Assembly (NCBI GenBank): GCA_964036195.1
Contig: OZ038453.1
Coordinates: 9,749,469 to 9,813,468 of the forward strand
DNA: 64,000 nucleotides
Source of the DNA: Sphaerolaimus hirsutus
Lineage: Eukaryota > Nematoda > Chromadorea > Monhysterida > Sphaerolaimidae
Direction of reading: 5' to 3'
In this document: positions 30,501-40,734 of the stretch, piece by piece
Layout of the letters: each line of letters opens with the position of its first letter
How positions within the stretch are numbered: the first letter of the stretch is position 1
The notes under the pieces: model-generated
Database searches by the model: none
Told to the model about the DNA's origin: nothing
Seen by the model: the letters and a program-made list of their open reading frames with translations, nothing else
Translations under genes and position numbers: made by a program

Positions 30501-31828
30501 AAGGTGCCCTAGATGCCCTCCAATGGCGGGTGAAGGGCACCAGCGTAGGGCGACTGTAGGGCAGTCGCTGCACAGACCCAAGCCGATGCGACCTACGCCC
30601 AGTGGGTTGATCGTGCCCGGACCGGATATGTGGCGTGAGTGAGAGAGGCTTTTTTTGGGAGGGTGTGTCTGCTGGTAGTCCCGGACACTGTAAAATGTTA
30701 GGTCAAATCTATGCGAAGTGTCAATCAAAATACGAAAATATTTTATTACAGAATTTTTTAAATTTGACGTATTTGTATACCTAATAAATTTTACAATAAT
30801 TGGTCAAATTTGTACAACATTTTGCATGACATTTGTCAAATTTGTACAGCATTTTGCATGACACTTGACAAATTTGTACATACAACATTTCGCATGACAT
30901 CAGTCAACTCTTACACAGCGACCCGATCCGAATCGGCGCGCACGCCCTCCCCCTCCCCACTGCACGACAATTGCCCCCTGTGCCACACGGCGGGCGACAC
31001 GACCTACGGCGGCAGCGGCACCCTCTTCAACACGACCACCAACAGCAAGTCCGCCGTGGGCGACAACAACGCGTCGGACGCGCGCCGGCCCACCGCGCTG
31101 GTGCCGCGGCACGGCGACAGCGAGCAGCGACTGCACGAAGCCCCGCCGCACCGGGTCCACGCGAGCGGCGTCTATGAAACCGTGCAGATGTATCACAAGA
31201 GCGAGGAGAGGCGGCTGAGCCATGAGGGACCAGCCACTATTGGGCTTATAGCCGTCAATGACGCTGGGCGGCATGATGATCAGGCATGGGATTTAATTAG
31301 CCCGACGCCCGTGTTTTTGGGTTGCCCGATTAGTTGTGGCGTATTTCAGACTTTTGCTGCTCGATTCAATGTGGTTTTGTTAGAATCTTGGCGGCCCGCA
31401 CACTAGTTTACGCATGTGTGTCAACTGGTCTGTGTCAACTCAGATTTCGGCTTGTCTAGCACAGCTATCTCCAAATGCGGCAATGTTGAAAAATAAATAT
31501 TACGGCAAGTGCGTTGGAAGATCGCTCTGCGGCGACACGTGAAGCCGAAATCTGAGTTCACACAGACCAGTTGACACACATGTGTCAAGTAATGTGTGGG
31601 CCGCCATTATAGTCGAACAGAAACAAAATTGATCCAGACAGCTACTAATTTTTGACACACTGAATCGGTCCGACCAAAATGATTTGTGGGGCTAATTAAA
31701 TTTCGTCTCAGGAGGTCCTATTTGATCAACGGGAAGTTGCGCCCGATGGAGCCACACGCACTTTAAATCGAATGAAAAGTGCTGATAGTGTGCACTCACT
31801 TGATATGGCTGATAGGTGGATGAATTAG
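27582..31828 (+). CDS. Single-pass membrane protein, WBP1/VOPP1-like, 5' incomplete
   Basis: Exons: 27582-27680 (weakest), 28085-28242, 29045-29110, 30010-30119, 30560-30634, 30919 to about 31253, 31712-31828 with stop TAG. Phases agree at every join; the end of exon six is the least certain. The ectodomain ends ENCPEELDCCGRVCCDP, then a membrane segment of eleven leucines followed by CICCGLAAYIWYKCRKK; a long serine/proline-rich tail follows, with a CPLC pair and the end SVHSLDMADRWMN. A CCGxxCC knot immediately before the membrane and CCG within it match the WBP1/VOPP1 family, whose members are WW-ligand endolysosomal or plasma-membrane adaptors. No PPxY motif is visible in the tail, so the function is uncertain. 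The signal-peptide exon was not found. A CWG element lies in intron 1. Confidence 0.65.
27703..28080. mobile_element. CWG element in intron 1 of the WBP1-like gene
   Basis: Starts GTGCCAATCCCCGACCCTG after CTG (27700-27702) and ends GGGACTGGTCCCCC before CTA (28081-28083, a changed CTG). The interior is a long imperfect hairpin of aaaatgtcatgcaaagcatc-type words. The next exon begins right after CTAG at 28085, so the element's distal target copy supplies that exon's acceptor. Confidence 0.7.
28330..29015. repeat. Remnant of a CGGAAAA hAT-like element around a foldback
   Basis: Words aaaacggaaaggtaaaaatc (28385-28440) and aaaaccgaaaacgaaaaatg with gttgacacc (28975-29010) flank the perfect-looking foldback at 28480-28959. 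Ends have decayed (tttgtcaatgg on the left), so no target duplication can be read. In intron 2 of the WBP1-like gene. Confidence 0.5.
28480..28959. repeat. Near-perfect 480-bp foldback
   Basis: Arms 28480-28705 and 28735-28959 are almost exact inverted complements from attacagctcgggcgtaaaa inward, with a loop of about 25 bases around gcatgcaatgacatagc. A diverged relative is at 52460-52857, where the assembly gap begins. No coding capacity; the frames of both arms are mirror readings of each other. Confidence 0.85.
29190..29345. repeat. Repeated CCGTTCTATT word
   Basis: The decamer ccgttctatt occurs four times in 150 bp (near 29198, 29231, 29294 and 29330) within AT-rich sequence of an intron. 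No ends or target duplication were identified. Confidence 0.45.
29689..29945. repeat. Diverged CGTATTTCCTCGAA-family element
   Basis: Ends tactcggataacctcgaaga and ttatccgagtatatgcgg frame blocks of ggggggataattcaagg and gggggttattccagggggga. This is the layout of the large CCTCGAA family (for example 38493-38962, 40735-41141, 60724-61155). It lies in the intron before the membrane-segment exon. Confidence 0.5.
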
Positions 31829-32248
31829 AGTGAATTTGCATGGATTTTTTAGGTTGTTTGCTTTTTTAGGTTGGTTTTTTAATGTTTTTCTCTTTGATTT
31901 TGCACTATAATGTTTGCTTGCCCGTATTGTTAATTTTAAAATTCACAGTTAATTGCATGAATGAATTTACGGCGGTCGGGGTTTAGATTCCCATAGGTAT
32001 TCATAAAGATTTGCAGTGCCTTGCATGTTTCACTAAACAAAAACTCACAAAATCACATAATTAAGCATGATAAAAATATCATTCAAAATTAGTTGTAAAA
32101 AGAAAAGTTGCATAAAAAAAGTTACAGTGAAAACAGCGATACAAGTTATGAGCAAAACCTTCCCGCCAAATGTCCCCCCTTTTTACGCAGTATCACTTTT
32201 CACCGACGCCAAAACCCCCCAAAACCCCCCAACCCCCCCCCCCCACAG

Positions 32249-32442
32249 AAAAGTTCGTTCCCTCCCCCCTGGACGAAACATTCATCCCGGCCGCTCAACC
32301 GATTCAAGTGCGCGGCCATTCGATCGACGAAGTGAGCCGCGAGCAGAGGGCCGCTCTGGCAGCCGAGCCGCCGCAGCAGCAACAACAAAGGGCACACATC
32401 GCTTACTATAGGCAAGGGGTTGATGATGTGCCCGCTTATTGA
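32249..32442 (+). CDS. Terminal coding exon, VPAY family, no intron
   Basis: After a C-rich tract and acceptor ccccacag, the frame reads KFVPSPLDETFIPA, HSIDEVSREQRAALAA, a run of glutamines, and ends YYRQGVDDVPAY with TGA at 32440-32442. It matches the split exons at 35113 and 53751 in FVPSP, H-S-x-DE-S-R and the C-terminal YYRxGxDxVPAY. It needs an upstream phase-1 donor; the WBP1-like exons at 30010 and 30560 both have one, so it could be an alternative last exon of that gene, or belong to a separate one. Function unknown; the conserved C-terminus suggests a short binding motif. Confidence 0.6.
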
Positions 32443-32599
32443 GGGGTGCCGTAGTCCTGTGAATAAGCCCCCCTCCTCTACTCCCCCCGAATGAAGGGGA
32501 GTTTTTTTCTGTGGTGGAGATTTTGAAGGGGTTGATTGTGGCCACTGTGAGGGTCAGGCCTATTATGCATGTAAACCCATTACGCATCTATATCCATTA

Positions 32600-32945
32600 T
32601 AGACACATATACCTGCAGGGGAAAGAAAGGGGGTGGGTTCCCCACCCCGAACTGCCCAACTATCTACCTATCTATACCGGAGGTCAAATTTTTTGGTTGC
32701 TTTTCCCTGAACAAACCCCCCCCCCCAAGCAAATTGCCTAGCTATCTAGCTATCCAGATCGCTTTTAAGCAATTTTACTCGATTTTTCACCAAAAGTCGC
32801 TAATTTTCATACTTTTTCTAGATTTTCACTCTCAAAATCACTAGGTCACGTGTTTTATTGCATATTTTCAGCATGCCGTGTATAGATAAATGCGTTCTGG
32901 TTCTAGATGCATAATGGGTTTACATGCGTAATGGCACAGGGCCGA
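32600..32945. repeat. CTATC-type element fragment
   Basis: Runs from cctattatgcatgtaaaccc through ccccgaactgcccaactatc, tatctataccggaggtcaaa, a C-run and tcactaggtcacgtg to gcataatgggtttacatgcg. Parallels 5820-6130, including cattatgcatgtaaac/gtttacatgc outer words, so the two are copies of one longer element. Confidence 0.5.
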
Positions 32946-33789
32946 CTGTGAAACCTGAAAATTCCTGGTTCGTGTGCGTTGTCGGCGCGCATCCCTACCA
33001 GTCTGGAGTTATTTAACGGTGGGTAAAAATACTGGTTATCCCTTTTTTTAAACCGAGTAGCTTTCTAAGGTGGCTTATTCGAGGGAAAACGGTATAGCGA
33101 GCGGTGTGGTTGCGCTATGCATGTGCGTGTCTTCATGGTTCCATTTGGGGCTTTTCATTAGTACATATTTGAAAATACCTAAATATTTTCCGTGGAATGA
33201 CTGTCAAACAACCTATGGCGCAATCATTCCACTTTACTCTCTCTCTAATATGTAATACCGTATTTGTTATAATAATTTCCCTGGGGAATTATTTTTTCGT
33301 CACACTTTTTTGACGGGGAACCACTCAGGAGGGGGAATTATTCAACTAAACATGTTGTTTTTGTCCACATTGGATACAGAAAAGATTATCATATGCCTAA
33401 AGGACGGAATTTTTTGACGGGGAGGGGGTCATATTTTCCTCACTCGTCTAACAGGGGAAATTATTCAAGCAAATACGGTATTGACAACCTTATTCACGTG
33501 GCTGCAATGACAAATAAAATTAGATATGTTTGGCTATGCATATTGTTCCTTTAAGCTACATAAATAGTGCTCATGTAAAAAGAAACAGATAATCGGTGTG
33601 CCGTAAATTAAATTTAGATCGAACACGGTAGGAACGAAGTTTTTCGAATGTACCATTCATGAGTTTTCCGTTTTACCGTAAAGTGCTGATTATAAGGGCA
33701 TACTGAACCCCTGTTCTATACACACAAAGAATAATATGCGGAACAACAATTGTGTGTATTGTCAGAGCCTGTTTCCGATCCGAAAACTG

Positions 33790-34032
33790 GAGCCAGTTCC
33801 GCAAATTGAGAAGTGATAAGTAAAATGGCAAATGCGTAGTGAAATGAGAAGTGAAAAGTGCATTGAAAAGGAAATTGACAAAAGCGAAGGGAAATTACTT
33901 TTTATTGTTATTTTTGTTACTTCGCTTTTGCCAATTTACCTGCCATGTCACTTCTCTTTTGCGAATTTTCTTCTCAATTCACTTTGCATTTGCCATTTTT
34001 ACTTCTCACTTCTCAATTTGCGGAACTGGCAC
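33790..34032. mobile_element. CWG element, GCAAATTGAGAAG subtype
   Basis: The ends are GAGCCAGTTCCGCAAATTGA and its complement ending GGAACTGGCAC, flanked by CTG on both sides (33787-33789 and 34033-34035). The interior is a hairpin of aagtgaaatg/catttcacttc words rather than the aaaatgtc words of the main subtype. Another copy with CTG duplication is at 58301-58516. Confidence 0.75.
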
Positions 34033-35112
34033 CTGATCGATCAGCACTTTACTGAATTACCCATATCAATATTCAATACATTTTTTTTACACAATATCAA
34101 ATATTACTAATCGTAATGTTAGGATTTTATCCTGTGATCTTGTATTTTTGTTTAACCCAAACGGTTCTGAATGCCCATGCCATCAGGTTTTTTTACAAAT
34201 ATCAGTTTATACGTAAATAAATATTTACAGTTTAATGAAGCACTCAGGATCGTTTCGTTCAGATCAGTTCCGTATCCAAATATTATGTTTACCGAAAAAT
34301 TTGTCAAGAATATGAATGAAATGGGCATTCAGATCTATTTATCGACCCTATGCATGTTTGCGCTGATTAATAATGATAATATTTAGTGTTATCCTACTGA
34401 AAAAGCACGTTTTGCTGTGTAACCAATTAAAATTATATCCCGACATTGTCAACTGCAAAAACAGTTTTTGATGTTACAGCAGTTGAAATAACGGTTTTAA
34501 TCATAACATTTACACTTTTGATCATTTCAGTTTTAAGCAAAAAAAGTTTTTCCCTTACTCAGGTAAAGAGACTAATTTTGACATGAAATCATCACCATTG
34601 GACAAAAAATTCAGAGTAGACAAAAAGACAAATATCTACAACTTTGTACTGTCATTCCTTTGTTCTGTTTTAAAGACGAAAAATAAGGTTTATTAAGGCA
34701 TACATGCTTAGATATTTTTTTCATTTTAATTCTGTACAGTTACAACAGTTTTATAATACATCAAAATACAGATTGTTTTTCAAATGTGTAATGTTTTTGC
34801 AACTCTTACATTCACTTATAATACTTACATATTTTCTTTCAACTTTTCAGTGTTGAATGTTCTCTTGCCCTATTCACCCAATTTCTCCATGCTTCACCGT
34901 AACCCGCGGAATTAATGAAATAAAAGCGAATGAAATGCGGTGCTCAGTTGTTGACATCACTTACCATTTGTCCTCAATAAATAACATATTGTGAAATACC
35001 CGTAGAAATTTCGTGTATAGGTTTTTATACCCACAATAGCCTAACTACTAAACCCTAACCAATCAAAATGAGCTCCAAACAACCAAAAACCTCTACCTAA
35101 AAAACCCCACAG

Positions 35113-35594
35113 GCCATTCGTTCCCTCGCCCATGGAGGAGTCGGTGTTGTCGAGGCCCGTGGCGCACACGGCGCAGGTGCACAGCGTGGACGAGATCAGC
35201 CGGCCGCAGCAGCCGCGCATGGCCATACTCCAGGTGCCAGTCCCGGACCCTGTGAAATGCACTGTAAAATGTGAAATGTCATGGAAAATGCCAAAAGTCA
35301 TGGAAAGTGTCCTGGGACATGTCCAATGTGATACAAAGTGTCAAAAGTCATGTAAAATGCACTGCAAAATGGCAACTGAGTTGCCTGTTTACAGGGCATT
35401 TCACATGACTTTTGACACTTTGCATGACACTTGGCATTTTGCAGGACATTTTACCTGACTTTTGACACTTTGCATGTGATTTGACATTCTACAGGGCATT
35501 TTACAGGGTTTGGGACTGCCCCCAGGATGACGCCGTCAAACACACCAAGCCGCTGTATTATAGGCCCGGCTTTGATAATGTGCCAGCGTATTGA
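35113..35594 (+). CDS. Terminal coding exon, VPAY family, split by an introner-like element
   Basis: Acceptor ccccacag opens the frame PFVPSPMEESVLSRPV, HSVDEISRPQQPRMAILQ (35113-35233). It is cut after CAG by a 292-bp element (35234-35525) and resumes DDAVKHTKPLYYRPGFDNVPAY with TGA at 35592-35594. Phase 0 on both sides, GT and AG at the borders. The related exon at 32249 runs through the same place without interruption, which argues that the intron was gained. An upstream phase-2 donor is needed and was not identified. Function unknown. A near-identical copy is at 53751. Confidence 0.65.
35234..35522 (+). mobile_element. Introner-like CWG element in a VPAY exon
   Basis: Starts GTGCCAGTCCCGGACCCTG and ends GGGTTTGGGACTGCCCC. 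CAG precedes it (35231-35233) and follows it (35523-35525). The interior is a long imperfect hairpin of words like aaaatgtgaaatgtcatgga and tgacttttgacactttgcat. With the trailing CAG it forms a 292-bp GT-AG intron. The splice donor lies in the element and the acceptor in the target duplication. Confidence 0.85.
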
Positions 35595-37227
35595 ATCGGG
35601 ATTTGGGTTGGGGATTTGGATGGGATGGGTTTAGAGGGGATTTTTATTTTCTTTGTTTGGCAGTGGTATGTTTCGTTCATTTCTGTTTGCATGGTGCCTT
35701 TTTGTGAATTATACCTAATGATATTCGCATGTGTTTCATTTTTACCATCTTTTTATTGGAATTTTTTATTAGTTAGCGTTTTCAGTATACCTAATTTTTC
35801 CCGGAATGTATCAAAATATCGTGTTTCTACGTACATAATATGGTCAACCTTGGTATAAATTTGTCTATCTTTTCTCTGTGTTTATGTATGCAAATAAAAA
35901 TGTTTAAATTCCCCTTCGCGAAATGTTTGAACATATCAGGTCTTCGCGGTGCCACATTTTCACAAAATGTGTCGAAAATCGATCACAGAAAGCAAATAAT
36001 GTATCCAAATGGATGGATTTTGTTCCACCGGCACTCGACATCAATCAATCAAAATAGAAGTTATCAATACATAAAGATAAACTGGTGCGATCTAGAGACA
36101 TGTAGTGGGCCATACTGCATGCAGTGTACCTCCATCAGATACATTTATAGCGTTGGAAAAATATTTACAGGATTTTGTCAAAATAATTTATGAGGAAGGA
36201 TGTGTATTATGTTTTCCAGGATACCATTCAACAGTATTCTAGATTAGGTATTTAAAAGTGAGGGTATTTATATTCAGCTTGTTATTCATAACATTGATGC
36301 TGGAAGCAAAAAAATGCACTGCCTTGTGCACAGATCGCAATGTTTGCATATGTATACCACATTTCTTCTATTTAATTGTACAGTAATGAAATAAATAATG
36401 AATGTACCTACCATATTTTCTCGAAATACCCCCATGGGGTTTATTTTTCAGAGTGGAAATTTTGAGGTGGGGGGGTGATTATTTCATCAGAAATTTTCAT
36501 GAAATTCATAGTAAAGTGTACGCTTTTATACACCGTAAACAGGTAATCAACGTGTCCAAGTACAGTTGGACATATCAACGTTAGAAAGTAGGGACATGAC
36601 CGCTGAGTATATCAATTATATCAATATAAAGTAGGGACATGACCGCCAAGTAAATATATCAATTATCACCGCCGGTCACACTGTATGTTGTGAAAAAAGC
36701 GGGTCCGTATGAAAGTTTGCTCTATCTAATTGGCAAATTTCCAATCTGCGGGAATGGATCTAAAGGGGACAGAGTGTCCTTTTTCAATAAAGAAGCGGAC
36801 AGGCGAGCCATATGCAAAAAACGTTTTTGCTTAAGCAAAATTTTACGAAATTTTTTTTTATCAGTGCTCATATCAATATATTTTCCGCGCCCGTGCCGCG
36901 GCGTTTTCCCATCGCTTCATAATTTGATGGCTGCGGTGCCTGCGCGTCCATTGCGTACTCATTCAGTCGATATTATCTATCTGCGTAAATCAATCGTTGT
37001 GTATCAATCAAGTTAGGAATTGACACTGCCGAATCTACGAATTTTCACCACCGCATGCATATACTTTCGCGGCGGGAATTGTGTAAGCTATTTGTGTACG
37101 ATCTGCTCTATCGGAAAGAATGAGTAAACAACTTTTGCATTTATAGCAAACTGGCCTGTCGCATTGTTTTGCATTCGACCGGAATTTTCACAATCCAAAA
37201 TTTACGTTTACTCGCCCTCATTGTGGT

Positions 37228-37409
37228 CACGCACACTAAAAAGTACACCACCGAAATTTGGGAAACTCGTAGACTTTTTTGAACACATTTGAGTTGACCA
37301 CAATGAATGATTTTTATCGCCGTCAACAGTAGTTCACAGACTGTCATTGTGGTGAACTCAAAATTGTGTTCAAAACAGATTTATGAGTTCCCCAAATTTC
37401 GGTGGTGTA
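37228..37409. repeat. Hairpin MITE, CACTAAAAAGTACACCACCG
   Basis: The left arm acaccaccgaaatttgggaa and the right arm ttccccaaatttcggtggtg are inverted, with an inner pair agttgaccacaatga / cattgtggtgaact. About 180 bp. The same hairpin is at about 57378-57559 in copy B, so it predates the duplication. It lies just upstream of the secreted-protein gene and could be in its promoter. Confidence 0.7.
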
Positions 37410-37514
37410 CTAGTATCTATTTCCCACCCTCACTAAAATACACTCCCCAACCCGACACATTTTTCCAGCCAAAAACATCCAACCAAACAATCTCCCTCAC
37501 TACAAAACCACCAA

Positions 37515-40278
37515 ATGCATTCGCTATTCTACCGCACACTGGCTTTACTCTGCGCCGTTCGGGCGTCGGGCGGCTCCGAGCGCTCGTCGGGCGAGAACGA
37601 CTGGTGCCAGTCCCAGACCCTGTAAAATGCCCTGTAAAATGTGAAATGTCACGCAAAGTGTCAAAAGTCATGTAAAATGCCCTGCAAAATGGCAACGGAG
37701 TTGCCAATTTAGCAGGGCATTTTACATGACTTTGACACTTTGCGTGACACTTGACATTTTACAGGGCATTTTACAGGGTCTGGGACTGCCCCCTGGGCGC
37801 CGGAGAGCCGCGCGTTGAAGCAGCGCGTGTTGGACTTGGGTATTGGCAACAAGTTGGAGCCGAAGAGTTTGGAGTTGGGTGGCAATTTGGATGGCAATGG
37901 CAATGCGAATGGCAATGGCAATGGCGTATCGGGGGAACAGTTTCAAACACTCTCGCCACTGCAGGTGGGCTGGCTTGGGTTTTGCTTACACCAATAGTGA
38001 CCAGAATACAGTAAATGCCGATTTAACGTGTTTGCTTAAATAATTGCCCTGGAGAATTTTTATCGTTGGACTTTCTTGAGCGGGACTACTCAAGAGGGGG
38101 GATTTTTCAAGGGAGGGGAATGATTTTTTCGTCTAAGTTTTCAAGCACGTTTGTGTCAAGTCAACTGATTTCATGAAATATGCTATATTAACTACATAAG
38201 TTGCAATTTTTATCCATATTATACTCAACAAATTTATCATTTGCCTAAATAAAGGGCGAATTATTTTTTCTCACGTATCTAACAGGGGGGAATTATTCAA
38301 CAATGGGTATTATTCAAGGTGGAATTATTAAAGGAAATACGGCGTTTTTTCTGGTATATTGCATCCGCACCTTTTATGCATCCCCCTAGTCTCAAGAAAA
38401 CATCGATTCCACTATACACATAACTTGACCACAACCAACCAAAATCGGTTTCAAACATTTTCAGTATTTTCATTTTCATCCAAATGTCAATCTACCGTAT
38501 TTCCTCGAAATACCCCCCTCGTTCTACCCCCCCCCCTCGTTCTACCCCCCCCCCCCTCGTTCTACCCCCCCCCTCTCGGGACCACTATGAAACAATCACC
38601 CCCCCCCCCTCGAAATACCCCCCCAAATTGAGTGTAAAGGGAACGTACATGACAATAACTGTAGTTTGTGTTTTGTGTAATGCAGAACAGACGTTAAAAC
38701 AATGTTGGTGTCACGTTAGAACAGGGTTATAAATACCGTCTACATACTAATATAAGTCTACATAACCTTATAAATGGCGGTTTTTGTTGTATTTTTCGAC
38801 GTCTGCGTACGTTTCAGACGACAATTTCGTACTGGGATTCAAAAAATTGTTCTTGTGAAATAATAAACCCCCCTCGAAATACCCCCCTCGTTCTACCCCC
38901 CCCCCCCTCGAGACCACTATGAAACAATCACCCCCCGGGGGGTATTTCGAGGAAATACGGTATGACTAATCTCTCGACAAAAAAAGCCATCTTCTCCTGT
39001 CAACTAAAAACCCATTCAATCGACCACCAGTCTCAGTTCAGTTCACCGTCGGTCAACTCAGTAACATAGCGTACCTATCCACCCCAGCCACAACCCTTCT
39101 CCCAACCCCCCCCCACCCCCCAGTTACCCGACGACGAGCCAGTAATGCTGTGCGTGTGCACGGACTTCTTCTGCTACGCGTCGTCCATGCCGCGCGAGGA
39201 GCTGAACCAGCGACGCAAGAGGGACGCGTCCAAGCTCAGCGGCACTTGTCCCGTGCCTTGGGCTGATGGGGAGGGTGGAATGGTGGCTGGTGGGTGTTGA
39301 TAGTATTGGTGGTTCGCACACTAGTTGACACTTGTGTGTCAACTAGTCTGTGTCAACTGAGATTTCGGCTTCACGTGTCGCACAACGATCTCCAAATGCG
39401 CATCCGACACGGTTGAAACATAAATATTGCAGAAAACGCATTGTAAGATCGCTCTGCGACACGTGAAGCCGACATCTGAGTTGACACAGACCGCGTCAAC
39501 TAGAGTGCGGGCCGCCATTATTGCGTGTCTAGGTGTCACTCCCAGACCCCTGTAAAGTGTCAAATGTCAAGCATAGTGTCAAAAGTCATGTAAAATGTCA
39601 GGAAAAGTCCAGTATAGAATAGAAGAAAATTTAACAAAATTTTACAGGGGCTTTTTCGGGGACTGGGAGTGACCCAAAGAGATGTACGTTCAAATATTTT
39701 TATACAGGCCTGCATAAGTATGTACCCAAGTCATCCTTAATCGCCCCAATGAAAGAGTACATGTTTACCTAAGCCACGCACCCACTCCTTACACCATTTT
39801 GTAAATGGGCGGAGCCAACCCTTCGCAGCCAGGGGTAAATGTGTTAAAGACCCTGTAAAATGTCATGTGTATCCAAATCTTATTTTATCGTATCCAAATC
39901 TTATGTTTTTGTATCCAAGTATTATGTCAATAAGTAAGATTTGGATACACATGACACTTTACAGGGTTTTTACATGAGATTTGACAATTTACAGGGTGTT
40001 TTACATGACACATGACATTTTACAGGGTCTTTTACCTGACTTACAGGGTCTTTTACAAGGTCTGGGTGACGATGACTCCCCTTGACAGTAGCCCATCAAA
40101 CATAGGTGACCCAATTGAACGCCGAGCAGCCGATGATGCCCAAATCGACAGCACAAGCAGCGTAAATCGGCACGCAGCCGTCGAAAACGCGTGGGGTGAT
40201 GCCGTTTCTGGCATCGTGCCAAATTTGCCGCGGCTGAGAATGTGCCCCAGAGGAACGCAGTGCACTTTGAGGCTGTGA
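37515..40278 (+). CDS. Secreted cysteine-containing protein, copy A, four exons
   Basis: Exons 37515-37603, 37808-37964, 39124-39293, 40089-40278; phases agree and the total is 606 nt, 201 residues. It begins with a signal peptide, MHSLFYRTLALLCAV, then an acidic spacer, a run of NG/GN dipeptides (NLDGNGNANGNGNG), VMLCVCTDFFCYASSMPREE, a tetrabasic QRRKRD site typical of furin cleavage, SGTCPVPW, and a C-terminal RMCPRGTQCTLRL. Six cysteines lie after the signal region. This looks like a processed secreted ligand or peptide precursor, but I recognise no family. Intron 1 is a CWG element; intron 2 contains CCTCGAA-type elements; intron 3 holds a hairpin MITE. Copy B at 57663 keeps the same frame throughout, which supports the gene model. 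Confidence 0.75.
37604..37792 (+). mobile_element. CWG element serving as intron 1 of the secreted-protein gene, copy A
   Basis: Starts GTGCCAGTCCCAGACCCTG and ends GGGTCTGGGACTGCCCC, flanked by CTG on both sides (37601-37603 and 37793-37795). Removing it restores an uninterrupted frame ENDWAPESRALK. Because the target is CTG, not CAG, the duplication gives no AG, and the first acceptor that keeps the phase lies 12 bases downstream (AG at 37806-37807). The spliced product would then read ENDC-RALK, five residues shorter than the ancestral one. Confidence 0.75.
38493..38962. mobile_element. CCTCGAAATACCCCC family element
   Basis: The ends are TACCGTATTTCCTCGAAATA and TATTTCGAGGAAATACGGTA, fully inverted and bounded by TA. 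The interior has gttctacccccccc repeats and a core with gaacgtacatgacaataact. Similar copies with the same core: 55203-55590 and 60724-61155. Related copies lacking that core are at 40735-41141, 48743-49035 and 60222-60648. No transposase. Confidence 0.8.
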
Positions 40279-40734
40279 TCGCGTGTTTTCGAAATATTTT
40301 TCGTGATTTGAGCGAGTTCAAAGTGTATTTCTGCCGGTATTTTTTCACTTCATTTTAAGTGACATTATTTTATAGTTGATGTAAATACGTAGGTACTGTT
40401 TATTTAACAGATATAATTTAAGTGATTGTAAATTTTTGGTCTTTCTGGCAGCTCATGTGGTAGTATGAGTAGGTATGTAAATGTCATCACGATTTATCAC
40501 ACTCAGGTCTCAAGAACAATCAATATGGTAAATGTTGTCAATCAATAGTGTAGCATCTGATTGAACTTCTAAACAATACTACAAAATTTTTGTATACCGT
40601 ACCTAGTATACTGGCTTCAATCGACTGCTATACTAGCTAGTGTTTAAGAATGTGTTCATAAAATGAAACCAAGGCACAATAATGCAAAGCAAATTCTGCA
40701 GAGCAGAGACAATTTGGTAGGCAAAAACGTTACA

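Noticed and set aside
31390-31605. Inverted CACACTAGTTGACAC repeats as a terminator or riboswitch
   Set aside because: The same 210-bp hairpin occurs at eight unrelated places, so it is a MITE, not a gene-specific regulatory structure.
33832-34110. Membrane-like frame at 33.8-34.1 kb
   Set aside because: It lies entirely in the aagtgaaatg hairpin of a CWG element; hydrophobicity follows from its TTTTGCC/CACTT words.
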